Assembly: GCF_027257975.1 (NCBI RefSeq)
Contig: NZ_JANZKX010000009.1
Location: forward strand, 1-64,000
DNA length: 64,000 nucleotides
Direction of reading: 5' to 3'
Origin: Pelomonas sp. BJYL3
GTDB taxonomy: Bacteria; Pseudomonadota; Gammaproteobacteria; Burkholderiales; Burkholderiaceae_C
Shown here in pieces: positions 1 through 10,253 of this stretch; the first letter of the stretch is position 1, and each line of letters opens with the position of its first letter. The notes beneath the pieces are model-generated. The model made no database searches. It had not been told where the DNA came from and saw only the letters and a list, made by a program, of their open reading frames with translations. A program made the position numbers and the translations under genes.

Positions 1-61
1 GAAACGAGTCAGCGCCGATGATAGTGCGGATTCCCGTGTGAAAGTAGGTCATCGTCAGGCT
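1..61 (+). rRNA. rrf: 5S ribosomal RNA, 3' end (partial)
   Basis: The first 61 bases match the conserved 3' half of a proteobacterial 5S rRNA, including GCGCCGATGATAGTG and GTGTGAAAGTAGGTCATCG, and finish at the usual GTCAGGCT end. The 5' half lies before the window. A strong terminator follows at once, so this is the last gene of an rRNA operon read into the window. The identity is recognised from sequence; the exact mature 3' end is approximate. Confidence 0.95.
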
Positions 62-72
62 AATATCCCGCC

Positions 73-104
73 AAACCCCCGGTCCCCAAAGGATCGGGGG
101 TTTT
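73..104 (+). terminator. rRNA operon intrinsic terminator
   Basis: AAACCCCCGGTCC (73-85) pairs with GGATCGGGGGTTT (91-103) through 13 positions with one G-T wobble, a five-base loop and a TTTTGCTTTT tail. It sits 12 bases after the 5S end, as expected for the end of an rRNA operon. Confidence 0.9.
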
Positions 105-490
105 GCTTTTGGGGCGAGGATTTCCGCCGAATATTTCCGGTAGCCGTCCATCAATGCCGGGGCGAGATTTCGGTGAGCAGATGGCTTCTCACTGTGGCCC
201 TATCCAAACATGCCGTAGGCGTTGTGCTCTATCGGCGCCCCCGAGGGGCGATCAAGGCCCGCCATCCGAAGGCGAGCGCGGCGTACGCATCCAGACCAGG
301 CGCCTGTCCTGCGCTCGCTCCCCGCTCGTCACAGCTGCGAGCGACTCGCATTTCGTCCGCTATCCAGGCGTTTCATCCGACGTGGGCGCAGGTCACTCTT
401 CAAGGACGGCGCTTCGTCGCTTAGGGCTGGCGGGCGCGCCCATGACTTCAGATACTGTGTCTACACAATCTGACAGGGCTGGTGGGATCT
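105..490 (+). other. Gene-free spacer after the rRNA operon
   Basis: This stretch has overlapping short open frames, but none has a convincing start or a recognisable product, and frame use does not look coding. A small hairpin, GCCCC-CGA-GGGGC, lies near 236-250. I see no clear promoter for the small exported protein that follows. Confidence 0.5.
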
Positions 491-784
491 ATGAAGCAAG
501 TGCAGCAAGCTGAACGCGTAAGCCGCAAGCGTGCGGTGATGGCCGCTGCATGCCTGCTGGCTGTGAGCCTTTTTGCTCCTGCCCAGCCTGCGGATGCCAG
601 CGAAGTCGTCAAGCTGACCCGACTGGTTCTCACCGGCAAGCGCTCCGTGGACAACGGCAGCAAGGCCGGACCTGCTCAGGGCCCGATTGAGCGACTGCCC
701 AAGGTCAGTGTTGATGGTCTCCGCATGGATGAGACCCCCACCCAGGTCGCCGGCCAACTGCGTAGCGGCAGTCGCCCCAGCTAA
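491..784 (+). CDS. Small predicted exported protein
   Basis: This encodes 97 residues of unrecognised family. The N-terminus has basic residues (KQ...RVSRKR) followed by a hydrophobic run, AVMAAACLLAVSLFAP, and an AQPADAS cleavage-like site, so a Sec signal peptide with cleavage near residue 40 is likely. The mature part is short, polar and low in structure-forming residues (EVVKLTRLVLTGKRS, then a Gly/Pro/Ser-rich tail). I chose the ATG at 491 over the GTG at 482 because GGTGGG lies just upstream and the signal peptide then starts normally. It stands alone between the rRNA terminator and the SET gene. The function is unknown; a periplasmic or secreted role is inference. Confidence 0.6.
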   Translation: MKQVQQAERVSRKRAVMAAACLLAVSLFAPAQPADASEVVKLTRLVLTGKRSVDNGSKAGPAQGPIERLPKVSVDGLRMDETPTQVAGQLRSGSRPS

Positions 785-893
785 GGCTTCCTCATCCCTG
801 CCGAGGAACGAGGCCCTGCACCTGAAGAGCGCCTGAACAGTCCTTCAGCACCGCGTTACAGTGCAGGGCATTGCCATTGCCGACCCTGCCTAG

Positions 894-1379
894 ATGCCCA
901 AGCTCGTTTCCATTGCCACAGCCGAACCTGCCCGGACTGCCACGCCCCGCGGGGAAGCGCCTGCTGGGCCTCGAGCAGCCGAGAAGTTCCTGGTGAGCGT
1001 GCAGCCATCCCGCATTGATGGCCACGGCGTCTTCGCCGCCGAGCCTATTCCCGCGCGGCGCAAGATCGGCGAGATGCGCGGTGAGCTGATTTCCGTCGCC
1101 GAGGCTCGGCGGCGTATCAAGGGCCGGGCCCGCATTCACATGGTGGAAGTGAGCGAGCGCCGCGCCATCGATGCCACCAATTCCGATGGCCCGCTGCGCT
1201 ACATCAATCACTCCTGCCAGCCTAACGCGGTGCTGCGCATCCGCCAGGGGCGGGCTGAGTTCTATGCCATCCGCGACATCGAACCCGGCGAGGAGCTGAC
1301 TGCCGACTACGGCGAGAGCCATCACGAGGGACGGCTGCGCTGCGCCTGTGGGGCCTCCAATTGCAAGGGGCGCCTGTAA
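894..1379 (+). CDS. SET domain-containing protein-lysine methyltransferase-like protein
   Basis: This 161-residue protein carries a compact SET domain at about residues 33-145. Visible hallmarks are the DGHGVF turn (42-47), the NHSCQPN motif (105-111) that forms the S-adenosylmethionine/lysine pocket knot, the catalytic Tyr in DYGE (Y139), and a post-SET zinc cluster C150-x-C152-x4-C157. SET proteins transfer methyl groups from SAM to lysines; bacterial members are rarer and most have unknown targets. All core residues are present, so an active enzyme is likely. The first 30 residues are Ala/Pro-rich and probably disordered. The gene is monocistronic as far as I can see, and no good ribosome-binding site precedes the ATG. 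The substrate cannot be inferred. Confidence 0.85.
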   Translation: MPKLVSIATAEPARTATPRGEAPAGPRAAEKFLVSVQPSRIDGHGVFAAEPIPARRKIGEMRGELISVAEARRRIKGRARIHMVEVSERRAIDATNSDGPLRYINHSCQPNAVLRIRQGRAEFYAIRDIEPGEELTADYGESHHEGRLRCACGASNCKGRL

Positions 1380-1442
1380 GTCTGGTTGCGGCCATGCCGG
1401 GTGCGGCCTTGCCCGCATCGTGAATGGCTCGCGAGGGAGGTT

Positions 1443-2030
1443 TCAGCGGGGAGCCCGGCGCATATCCTGAGCGGCAAACAGTGCGTCATCGATGAGTGCT
1501 GCCGCCTCGATGTCCTGCGGCCTGTCGTAGGCCTCCTGAAGATAGCGGAGCAGATCAGGGCCCTCGTCCATGGTCAACGCTGCAATCACGCCCAGCAACT
1601 CGGGGTCAGCGCCAGGGCGGGCCTCGGCCTGATACTGGCGAAGGAAGCCCTCCGCCCATGCGCGCGCCGCTGCAGGCATCTGCCCTGAAGGAGCTCCCGC
1701 GCCGAGCCGGTCGATCGCCCATGGCAGGGCCTCGGCCAGGGGCAGGGCGTCCGGGTCCTGCTGCAGCTGCTGAGGGTCGAGAGCCTCCTGCAGCGCTTGC
1801 CACCGTTCCTCCAGCCACGCCATGAACTCGTCCAGGAGCTCCTGTTCCACGAGGGCTTCGGCCCAGTCCTGGCCCCAGCAGGTGTCCAGAACGGCGACCG
1901 GCTCATCGGCGGAATGCAGGCACAGGGCGGCACACAGATGTCCGTCCAGATGATCGGGTGACAAGCGGTCTGGCGCATGCCGGTCATGGACCGGGAGCAG
2001 GGCGAGGAGCTGTATCAGGCGTTCTTGCAC
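1443..2030 (-). CDS. UPF0149 (YecA/YgfB-like) family protein
   Basis: This 195-residue acidic, mostly helical protein has the family signature early (LSPDHLDGHLCAALCL, residues 23-38) and a W-rich helical middle (FMAWLEERWQALQEAL, WAEGFLRQY). UPF0149 proteins are small cytoplasmic helical bundles of uncertain function. There is no C-terminal SEC-C zinc motif, so it is the short form. The start is a GTG preceded by GAGGAAA at a good distance; no in-frame ATG gives a better start. It lies downstream of alaS on the same strand but beyond the alaS terminator, so it is probably transcribed separately. The family call comes from the N-terminal motif and helical pattern only. Confidence 0.65.
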   Translation of the reverse strand: MQERLIQLLALLPVHDRHAPDRLSPDHLDGHLCAALCLHSADEPVAVLDTCWGQDWAEALVEQELLDEFMAWLEERWQALQEALDPQQLQQDPDALPLAEALPWAIDRLGAGAPSGQMPAAARAWAEGFLRQYQAEARPGADPELLGVIAALTMDEGPDLLRYLQEAYDRPQDIEAAALIDDALFAAQDMRRAPR

Positions 2031-2110
2031 GGAGTAGGTTTCCTCGGGCGGATGGCGCCAGACGCCGGCGCATGGCCGGTACAGGCGCTCCGCCTACAGT
2101 GGTGCGCATG

Positions 2111-2140
2111 AAAAGAAAAAGGGGCCTCGTTGGAGGCCCC
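2111..2140 (-). terminator. alaS intrinsic terminator
   Basis: GGGGCCTC (2121-2128) and GAGGCCCC (2133-2140) form a perfect 8-bp stem with a GTTG loop. Read on the minus strand it is followed by TTTTTCTTTT. It lies 20 bases past the alaS stop codon. Confidence 0.9.
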
Positions 2141-2160
2141 ATGATGCATCAGACAGGTGC

Positions 2161-4788
<2,628 letters not shown>

Positions 4789-4848
4789 GCGGCCACTTTC
4801 ATTGCGGGCGTGGGCCCGGGGCAAGGGCGTCGGCGACGCGGTAAATAC

Positions 4849-4876
4849 TTGATTTTTGGGGATTTTTGATTATAGG
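4849..4876 (+). promoter_or_regulatory. Putative sigma-70 promoter of the SSADH gene
   Basis: TTGATT (4849-4854), a 16-base spacer and TATAGG (4871-4876) lie in an A/T-rich island that stands out in this GC-rich region, about 75 bases before the gabD start codon. Pattern match only. Confidence 0.45.
4869..4874 (-). promoter_or_regulatory. Putative -10 element of alaS
   Basis: A perfect TATAAT on the minus strand lies about 80 bases upstream of the alaS ATG. I see no good -35 at 16-18 bases. It overlaps the plus-strand -10 of the divergent gene, so the two promoters may compete for polymerase. Confidence 0.4.
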
Positions 4877-4952
4877 GGCCTGCATTGACCGAGGTGGCTT
4901 TGCGGCCGGGGTAGAGTGCTGTCTCCACACCCCCCCATTCCCGGAGTTTTCA

Positions 4953-6443
4953 ATGGACAGCAAGACCCCCGCCCTGGCCGCCCTGGACGACGCCAGCCTG
5001 TTGCGCCAGCAAGGCCTGATCAACGGCGAATGGGTCGGCGGCGAGACACGTTTCCCCGTGGACGATCCGGCCACGGGTCAGCTGCTGGCCGAGGTGTCCC
5101 GGCTGGGTGCGGCGGAGGCCGAATCTGCCATCGCCGCGGCCAATGCGGCCTGGCCGGCCTGGCGCAGCAAGACCGCCAAGGAGCGGGCGGCCATCCTCAT
5201 GCGCTGGCACCAGCTGATGCTGCGCCATGCGGATGATCTGGCTCGCATCATGACGGCGGAACAGGGCAAGCCCCTGGCCGAGGCGCGGGGCGAGGTGGTG
5301 TACGGCGCCAGCTTCCTGGAATGGTTCGCCGAGGAAGGCAAGCGTGTCTACGGCGAGACCATCCCCACCACGGACAACAACAAGCGCTACCTGGTCATCA
5401 AGCAGGCCATGGGCGTGTGCGCGGCCATCACGCCCTGGAACTTTCCCATCGCCATGATCACCCGCAAGGTCGCGCCCGCCCTGGCCGCGGGTTGCACCGT
5501 CGTGATCAAGCCGGCCGAGGCCACGCCGCTGTCGGCCCTGGCTGTGGCAGAGCTGGCGCAGCGCGCCGGACTGCCTGCCGGTGTGCTGAATGTGCTGACC
5601 TCCGATGCGCAGGGCTCCATCGAGATCGGCCAGGTGCTGTGTCAGAGCGACGTGGTGCGCCACCTGTCCTTCACCGGCTCCACCGAGGTGGGCCGCATCC
5701 TGATGCGCCAGTGCGCGCCTACGGTCAAGAAGCTGTCGCTGGAGCTGGGGGGCAATGCACCCTTCATCGTCTTTGACGACGCGGATCTTGATGCGGCGGT
5801 GGAAGGCGCCATGGCCAGCAAGTACCGCAATGCCGGCCAGACCTGTGTCTGTGCCAACCGGCTGTATGTGCAGCGCGGTGTCTATGACGCCTTCGTGGAG
5901 AAGCTGTCGGCCAAGGTGGTCGAGCTGAAGGTCGGCAATGGCTTCGAGCCTGGCGTCAACGTCGGCCCGCTGATTGACGCGGATGCCGTCGCCAAGGTGG
6001 AAAGCCATGTCGCCGATGCGCTGGCCAAGGGCGCGCGGCTGCTGGCCGGCGGCTACCGTGCCGAGGGCCTGGGGTCCGGCCAGTTCTACGCGCCCACCTT
6101 GCTGGCCGATGTGAAGGCCGACATGCTTTGTGCCCGGGAAGAAACCTTCGGCCCCGTGGCGCCGGTATTCTGCTTTGACACCGAGGCCGAGGTCATCGAG
6201 GCAGCCAATGCCACTGAGTTCGGGCTCGCGAGCTACTTCTACAGCCGCGACATCGGCCGCGTCTTCCGCGTCGGTGAGGCCCTGGAGTACGGCATGGTGG
6301 GCGTCAACACCGGCCTGATCTCGACGGCCGAGGTGCCCTTTGGCGGCGTCAAGCAGTCCGGCCTGGGCCGCGAGGGCGCGCACCAGGGCATCGACGACTA
6401 TGTTGAGGTGAAGTACCTCTGCTTGGGGGACATCCAGCGCTGA
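4953..6443 (+). CDS. gabD: NAD(P)-dependent succinate-semialdehyde dehydrogenase
   Basis: This 496-residue aldehyde dehydrogenase oxidises succinate semialdehyde to succinate, the last step of GABA breakdown. The cofactor and catalytic elements are present: PWNFP (161-165), KPAEATP (186-192), FTGSTEVGR (240-248), LELGGNAP with the general base E264, and GQTC with the nucleophile C298. The ending KQSGLGREG...DYVEVKYLCLG is typical of the GabD subfamily. I start at the ATG preceded by CCGGAG; an in-frame ATG 29 codons upstream would add a non-conserved extension. There is no gabT next door, so it may serve another semialdehyde pathway. Substrate identity is by subfamily resemblance. Confidence 0.88.
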   Translation: MDSKTPALAALDDASLLRQQGLINGEWVGGETRFPVDDPATGQLLAEVSRLGAAEAESAIAAANAAWPAWRSKTAKERAAILMRWHQLMLRHADDLARIMTAEQGKPLAEARGEVVYGASFLEWFAEEGKRVYGETIPTTDNNKRYLVIKQAMGVCAAITPWNFPIAMITRKVAPALAAGCTVVIKPAEATPLSALAVAELAQRAGLPAGVLNVLTSDAQGSIEIGQVLCQSDVVRHLSFTGSTEVGRILMRQCAPTVKKLSLELGGNAPFIVFDDADLDAAVEGAMASKYRNAGQTCVCANRLYVQRGVYDAFVEKLSAKVVELKVGNGFEPGVNVGPLIDADAVAKVESHVADALAKGARLLAGGYRAEGLGSGQFYAPTLLADVKADMLCAREETFGPVAPVFCFDTEAEVIEAANATEFGLASYFYSRDIGRVFRVGEALEYGMVGVNTGLISTAEVPFGGVKQSGLGREGAHQGIDDYVEVKYLCLGDIQR

Positions 6444-6508
6444 GGCACTGCACCGGAGGCCTGCCGACAGGCCCTTGTCGAATGGCGCCGCGTAGGCGGA
6501 GGGCAGGG

Positions 6509-6582
6509 TGGAGCGGGTGATGGGAATCGAACCCACGTATCGAGCTTGGGAAGCTAGCGTTCTACCATTGAACTACACCCGC
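6509..6582 (-). tRNA. tRNA-Gly, anticodon CCC
   Basis: A complete cloverleaf can be drawn on the minus strand: acceptor stem GCGGGTG/CACCCGC, D arm GTTC/GAAC, anticodon loop TTCCCAA (CCC), T arm GTGGG-TTCGATT-CCCAT, discriminator U and an encoded CCA end. It reads GGG codons. The anticodon stem CTAGC/GCTCG has a U-C mismatch at positions 28-42, which is unusual. Confidence 0.95.
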
Positions 6583-6647
6583 TGAGGTGTGGCGCCAGCG
6601 CGCGGTGCGTGGGGCTGGCGCGGATTATAGGCAGGTTCAGGCGGGGC

Positions 6648-7502
6648 TCAAGGCGCGCGCCCGTTCTGGGTCAGGTCTGCGGCCAAGGCCGAGGCCCGCG
6701 GGCCGAAGGCGTAGGCGTCCATGCCCAGGCAGCCGTAGGTCACGCTCTCGTGCAAGCGCAGGGCTGGCGAGGCCGGTCCACCGGCGCCCGCGGCCACGAA
6801 CCAGGGGAGCAGGTGCTCGTCGGTCGGGTGCATGTCCACGGCATGCGGGGCCTGGCGGCGGTAGTCCAGCAAGGCGGGCCAGTTCGAGGCCAGGGCCTGC
6901 TCGGCCCACCAGTGGCGGAAGGCCCTGGATTCTTCGACTTCCGGCGCGTCGACCGCCGCCCCGCCCTGGAAGACGCGGCGCAGGTTGTGGGTGATGCTGC
7001 CACTGGCCAGGATAAGGACGCCCTGCTGTGCCCAGGGCGCCAGGGCCTGCCCGAGTGCCCACAGCTCGGCCGGACTGGCCTGGGGCGAGAAGCACAGCGG
7101 CAGGACGGGGATGTCCGCCTGCGGCACCATGTAGCGCAGCGGCGTCCAGATGCCGTGGTCCAGGCCGGCCATGGCATGGGTTTGAAGCAGATCCGGCAAG
7201 GCCGACTGAAGCTCTGCGGCCAGCGCTGGTGCGCCAGGGGCGTCGTATTGCAGCTGATACAGCGCCGGGTCGAAGCCGCCGAAATCATGGACGGCATGCT
7301 GGCGTTCGGCCACGAGCAGGGTGGGGCGCCGCGCCAGGCTGTGTGCGGACAGGGCCAGGATGGCCCGCGGGCGCCTCTCGGCGCTCGTCACGAGCTGGCG
7401 GCCCAGGGCCTGCATGAACAGGCCTGCCGCACCTGGCTCCAGCGCCGTCATCGGCGAGCCGTGCGACAGGAAGAGGGGGGCGATGGCAGTGGCGGTGGTC
7501 AT
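6648..7502 (-). CDS. Class III extradiol ring-cleavage dioxygenase, DODA (YgiD) family
   Basis: This 284-residue protein belongs to the LigB-fold, DOPA 4,5-dioxygenase-like family that opens catechol rings using a single metal. The metal-site region is visible: PLFLSHGSPM (His14), VHDFGGF (His72), GLDHGIWTPLRYM, SGSITHN and HPTDEHLLPW, the conserved blocks of the YgiD/DODA group. I start at MTTATAIAPLF because that places the first metal-ligand block at its normal distance; an upstream in-frame ATG adds ten unconserved residues. It is divergent from the permease gene. The physiological substrate of bacterial YgiD-type enzymes is uncertain, and no aromatic-degradation genes are nearby. Confidence 0.85.
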   Translation of the reverse strand: MTTATAIAPLFLSHGSPMTALEPGAAGLFMQALGRQLVTSAERRPRAILALSAHSLARRPTLLVAERQHAVHDFGGFDPALYQLQYDAPGAPALAAELQSALPDLLQTHAMAGLDHGIWTPLRYMVPQADIPVLPLCFSPQASPAELWALGQALAPWAQQGVLILASGSITHNLRRVFQGGAAVDAPEVEESRAFRHWWAEQALASNWPALLDYRRQAPHAVDMHPTDEHLLPWFVAAGAGGPASPALRLHESVTYGCLGMDAYAFGPRASALAADLTQNGRAP

Positions 7503-7594
7503 GGAAGCATTGCAGCAGAGCGATCGCCGCACAGGGCTGAGGGGACTTGCACGCAGGGTTCAAATGCATTGGACATCCGCCCTTACAGTGCGGC

Positions 7595-10159
7595 ATGGAT
7601 TCCTCCACCGCCTCGGAGCGCCGCCCGTCTGCTGCGCCTGCTGAACGACCCCGCACGCCCTCGATCTTCCTGCTGGCCTGGCGCCAGCTGCAGCGCGACT
7701 GGCGAGCCGGCGAGCTGCGAATGCTGAGCCTGGCACTGGTGCTGGCGGTGGCCGCGGTGACGGCCGTCGGCTTTCTCTCGGAGCGCATGGAGGCCGGGCT
7801 GCGGCGCGACGCCTCGCAGCTGCTGGGCGGCGACGCGCTGGTGGCCTCGGACCATCCGGTGGCGCCCGAGCTCCAGGCGCTGGCCCAGCAGATGCAGCTC
7901 AAGCGCATGCACAGCGTCACCTTCTCCAGCATGGCGCGCGCCGAAGGCGGGAGCACGCGCCTGGTGACGGTCAAGGCCGTGTCGGCCAGCTATCCGCTGC
8001 GGGGTCAGGTCTTGCTCACTGACGGCCGGCGCGTTGGCGCACCATCACCTGGCGAGGTGTGGGTGGACGCCCCAGTGCTCGACGCGCTGGACCTGAGCCC
8101 GGGGGGGACGCTGCTGCTCGGAGACACCCAGCTGAAGGTCGCGGGCGTGATCCTCAACGAGCCGGACCGCGGCGCCGGCTTCCTCAGCTTTGCACCGCGC
8201 CTGATGCTCAACGAGGCCGACCTCGCCGCCACCGGCCTGGTCCAGCCCAGCAGCCGCGTCACCTACCGGATGGCCGTGCTGAGCCCTGCCGCCGATCCGG
8301 ACGCCGCGGCACGCTTCCTGAAGGAGGCGGGCGCCCTCATCGAACGCCAGGGCTGGCGCGGCCTGCGCCTGGAGAACCTGGAGACAGGCCGGCCGGAGAT
8401 GCGCCAGACCCTGGACCGCGCCAGCCTCTTCCTGCGCCTGGTGGCCATGCTGGCCGCCTTGCTCGCGGCTGTGGCCATCAGCCTCGCCTCGCGCGATTTC
8501 GCGCTGCGCCATCTGGACGACTGCGCCATGCTGCGCGTGCTGGGGCAGTCGCAGTCGAGGATCGCGCGGCTCCACGTGCTCGAGTTCGCCATGGCAGGCC
8601 TGCTGGCCAGTGCCGTGGGCGTGCTGGGCGGCCTGGCCCTGCATGAGGTCTTCGTGCGGCTGCTGGCAGGGCTGATGTCGGTGAGCCTGCCGGCGCCCGG
8701 CTGGGCAACGGCCGTGGGCGGGCTCGGCCTGGGGCTGAGCCTGATGCTCGGATTCGGCCTGGGACCGGTGCTGCAGCTGGCCTCGGTGCCACCGCTGCGC
8801 GTGATCCGGCGGGACCTGGGCGGCGTGCGCATGGCCTCGGGCCTGGTGCTGCTGGCGGGCCTCCTCGGCTTTGCCGGGCTGCTGGCCCTGGTGGCCGGCG
8901 ACTGGAAGCTGGGCCTGGGCACGGCAGGCGGCTTCATGCTGGCCCTGGCCGTCTTTGCACTGGTCGCCTGGCTGGTGTTGCGCATCCTGCGGCGTTCAGT
9001 GCCCCAGGCCGGCGCACCGCGCTGGCTGGCTCTCGCCACTCGCCAGCTCAGCGCACGGCCGGTATTCGCCGTGGTGCAGGTCTCCGCCCTGGGCGTCGGC
9101 CTGCTGGCCCTGGCGTTGCTGCTGCTGCTGCGCACCGACCTGATCAACAGCTGGCGAGCGGCCACGCCAAAGGAGGCGCCGGACCGCTTCGTCATCAACA
9201 TCCAGCCCGAACAGGGCGAGGCCTTCAGGCGCAGCCTGGACATCGCCGGCGTGAAAGGCTACGACTGGTACCCCATGATCCGCGGCCGGCTGGTGGCCAT
9301 CAACGGCGCTGAGATCAAGCCCGAGCAGTACAAGGAGGAGCGCACGCAGCGCCTGGTGGAGCGCGAGTTCAACCTCAGCCACTCCGACGCCCTGCCTGTG
9401 CACAACCAGCTGGCCGAAGGCCGCTGGGTGGCCGACGAGCAGGACGGCCTCAGCGTGGAGCAGGGCATCGCACAGGATCTGGGCCTGAAGCTGGGCGACC
9501 GCCTGCGTTTCGACGTGGCCGGGCAGCCCGTCGAGGCCCGCATCACCACCATCCGCAAGCTGGACTGGTCCTCCATGCGGGTCAATTTCTTCGTGCTCTT
9601 CCCGCGCCGCGAGATGGCGGATCTCCCGCGCAGCTACATCACCGCCTTCCGCGCGCCCGAGCAGGCCAAGGCCTTGGACAAGCAGCTGGCGCGTGACTTC
9701 CCCAACATCACGGCCGTCGATGTGCGCGCCCAGCTCGATCAGGTCCAGCAGGTGCTGGATCAGGTGGCTTCCGCGGTGCAGGTGCTGTTCGCCTTCACGC
9801 TGGCCGTGGGGCTGATCGTCCTGCTGACGGCGGTGAGCAGCACCCGGGAGGCTCGCATGCGCGAGTTCGCGCTGATGCGCGCCATGGGCGCGGGCTCGCG
9901 CCTGCTGGGCCGGGTTCAGAGCGCCGAGCTGCTGGGCCTGGGGCTGCTGGCCGGCGTGCTGGCCGGCGCCGCGGCCTTGCTGATCGGCGCGGTGCTGGCG
10001 GCCAAAGTCTTTGAGTTCAGCTGGACGCTCAACCCCTGGCTGATCCCCGCCAGTGGCCTGGCGGGCGCACTGCTGGCCTGGCTGGCGGGCTGGTGGGGCC
10101 TTCGTGGCGTGCTGCAGAAGCCAGTTATGCAGAGCTTGCGCCTGCAGGACATCACCTGA
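7595..10159 (+). CDS. FtsX-type ABC transporter permease (YbbP-like)
   Basis: This 854-residue membrane protein has the YbbP layout: TM1 (about 45-65), a periplasmic MacB-like domain, a block of three TM segments (about 275-400), further central TMs, a second large periplasmic domain (about 500-680) and a last FtsX block of three TMs ending ...GLRGVLQKPVMQSLRLQ. YbbP normally works with the ATPase YbbA, possibly in extracting cell-envelope lipids or hydrophobic molecules. No ATPase gene adjoins it here: the divergent neighbour is a dioxygenase and a terminator follows. I start at MDSSTASERR (ATG 7595). No strong ribosome-binding site is visible. Confidence 0.85.
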   Translation: MDSSTASERRPSAAPAERPRTPSIFLLAWRQLQRDWRAGELRMLSLALVLAVAAVTAVGFLSERMEAGLRRDASQLLGGDALVASDHPVAPELQALAQQMQLKRMHSVTFSSMARAEGGSTRLVTVKAVSASYPLRGQVLLTDGRRVGAPSPGEVWVDAPVLDALDLSPGGTLLLGDTQLKVAGVILNEPDRGAGFLSFAPRLMLNEADLAATGLVQPSSRVTYRMAVLSPAADPDAAARFLKEAGALIERQGWRGLRLENLETGRPEMRQTLDRASLFLRLVAMLAALLAAVAISLASRDFALRHLDDCAMLRVLGQSQSRIARLHVLEFAMAGLLASAVGVLGGLALHEVFVRLLAGLMSVSLPAPGWATAVGGLGLGLSLMLGFGLGPVLQLASVPPLRVIRRDLGGVRMASGLVLLAGLLGFAGLLALVAGDWKLGLGTAGGFMLALAVFALVAWLVLRILRRSVPQAGAPRWLALATRQLSARPVFAVVQVSALGVGLLALALLLLLRTDLINSWRAATPKEAPDRFVINIQPEQGEAFRRSLDIAGVKGYDWYPMIRGRLVAINGAEIKPEQYKEERTQRLVEREFNLSHSDALPVHNQLAEGRWVADEQDGLSVEQGIAQDLGLKLGDRLRFDVAGQPVEARITTIRKLDWSSMRVNFFVLFPRREMADLPRSYITAFRAPEQAKALDKQLARDFPNITAVDVRAQLDQVQQVLDQVASAVQVLFAFTLAVGLIVLLTAVSSTREARMREFALMRAMGAGSRLLGRVQSAELLGLGLLAGVLAGAAALLIGAVLAAKVFEFSWTLNPWLIPASGLAGALLAWLAGWWGLRGVLQKPVMQSLRLQDIT

Positions 10160-10186
10160 ATCGCCGGGCCCGGGCCCGCACATGAA

Positions 10187-10219
10187 AAAGCCCCCGTGCC
10201 GCAAGGCGACGGGGGCTTT
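10187..10219. terminator. Bidirectional terminator between permease and MCP genes
   Basis: AAAGCCCCCGT (10187-10197) pairs perfectly with ACGGGGGCTTT (10209-10219) around an 11-base loop. The minus-strand side has a CTTTTTCATG tail and the plus side CTTTG. It separates two convergent genes and should serve both. Confidence 0.85.
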
Positions 10220-10253
10220 GTCCTGATGACCCGCGCGGGGTCTCAGGTCTGGC

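Noticed and set aside
230-255. A GCCCC-CGA-GGGGC hairpin after the rRNA operon as another repeat copy
   Set aside because: It shares only the C-run/G-run hairpin; the conserved tail and third stem of the repeat family are absent.
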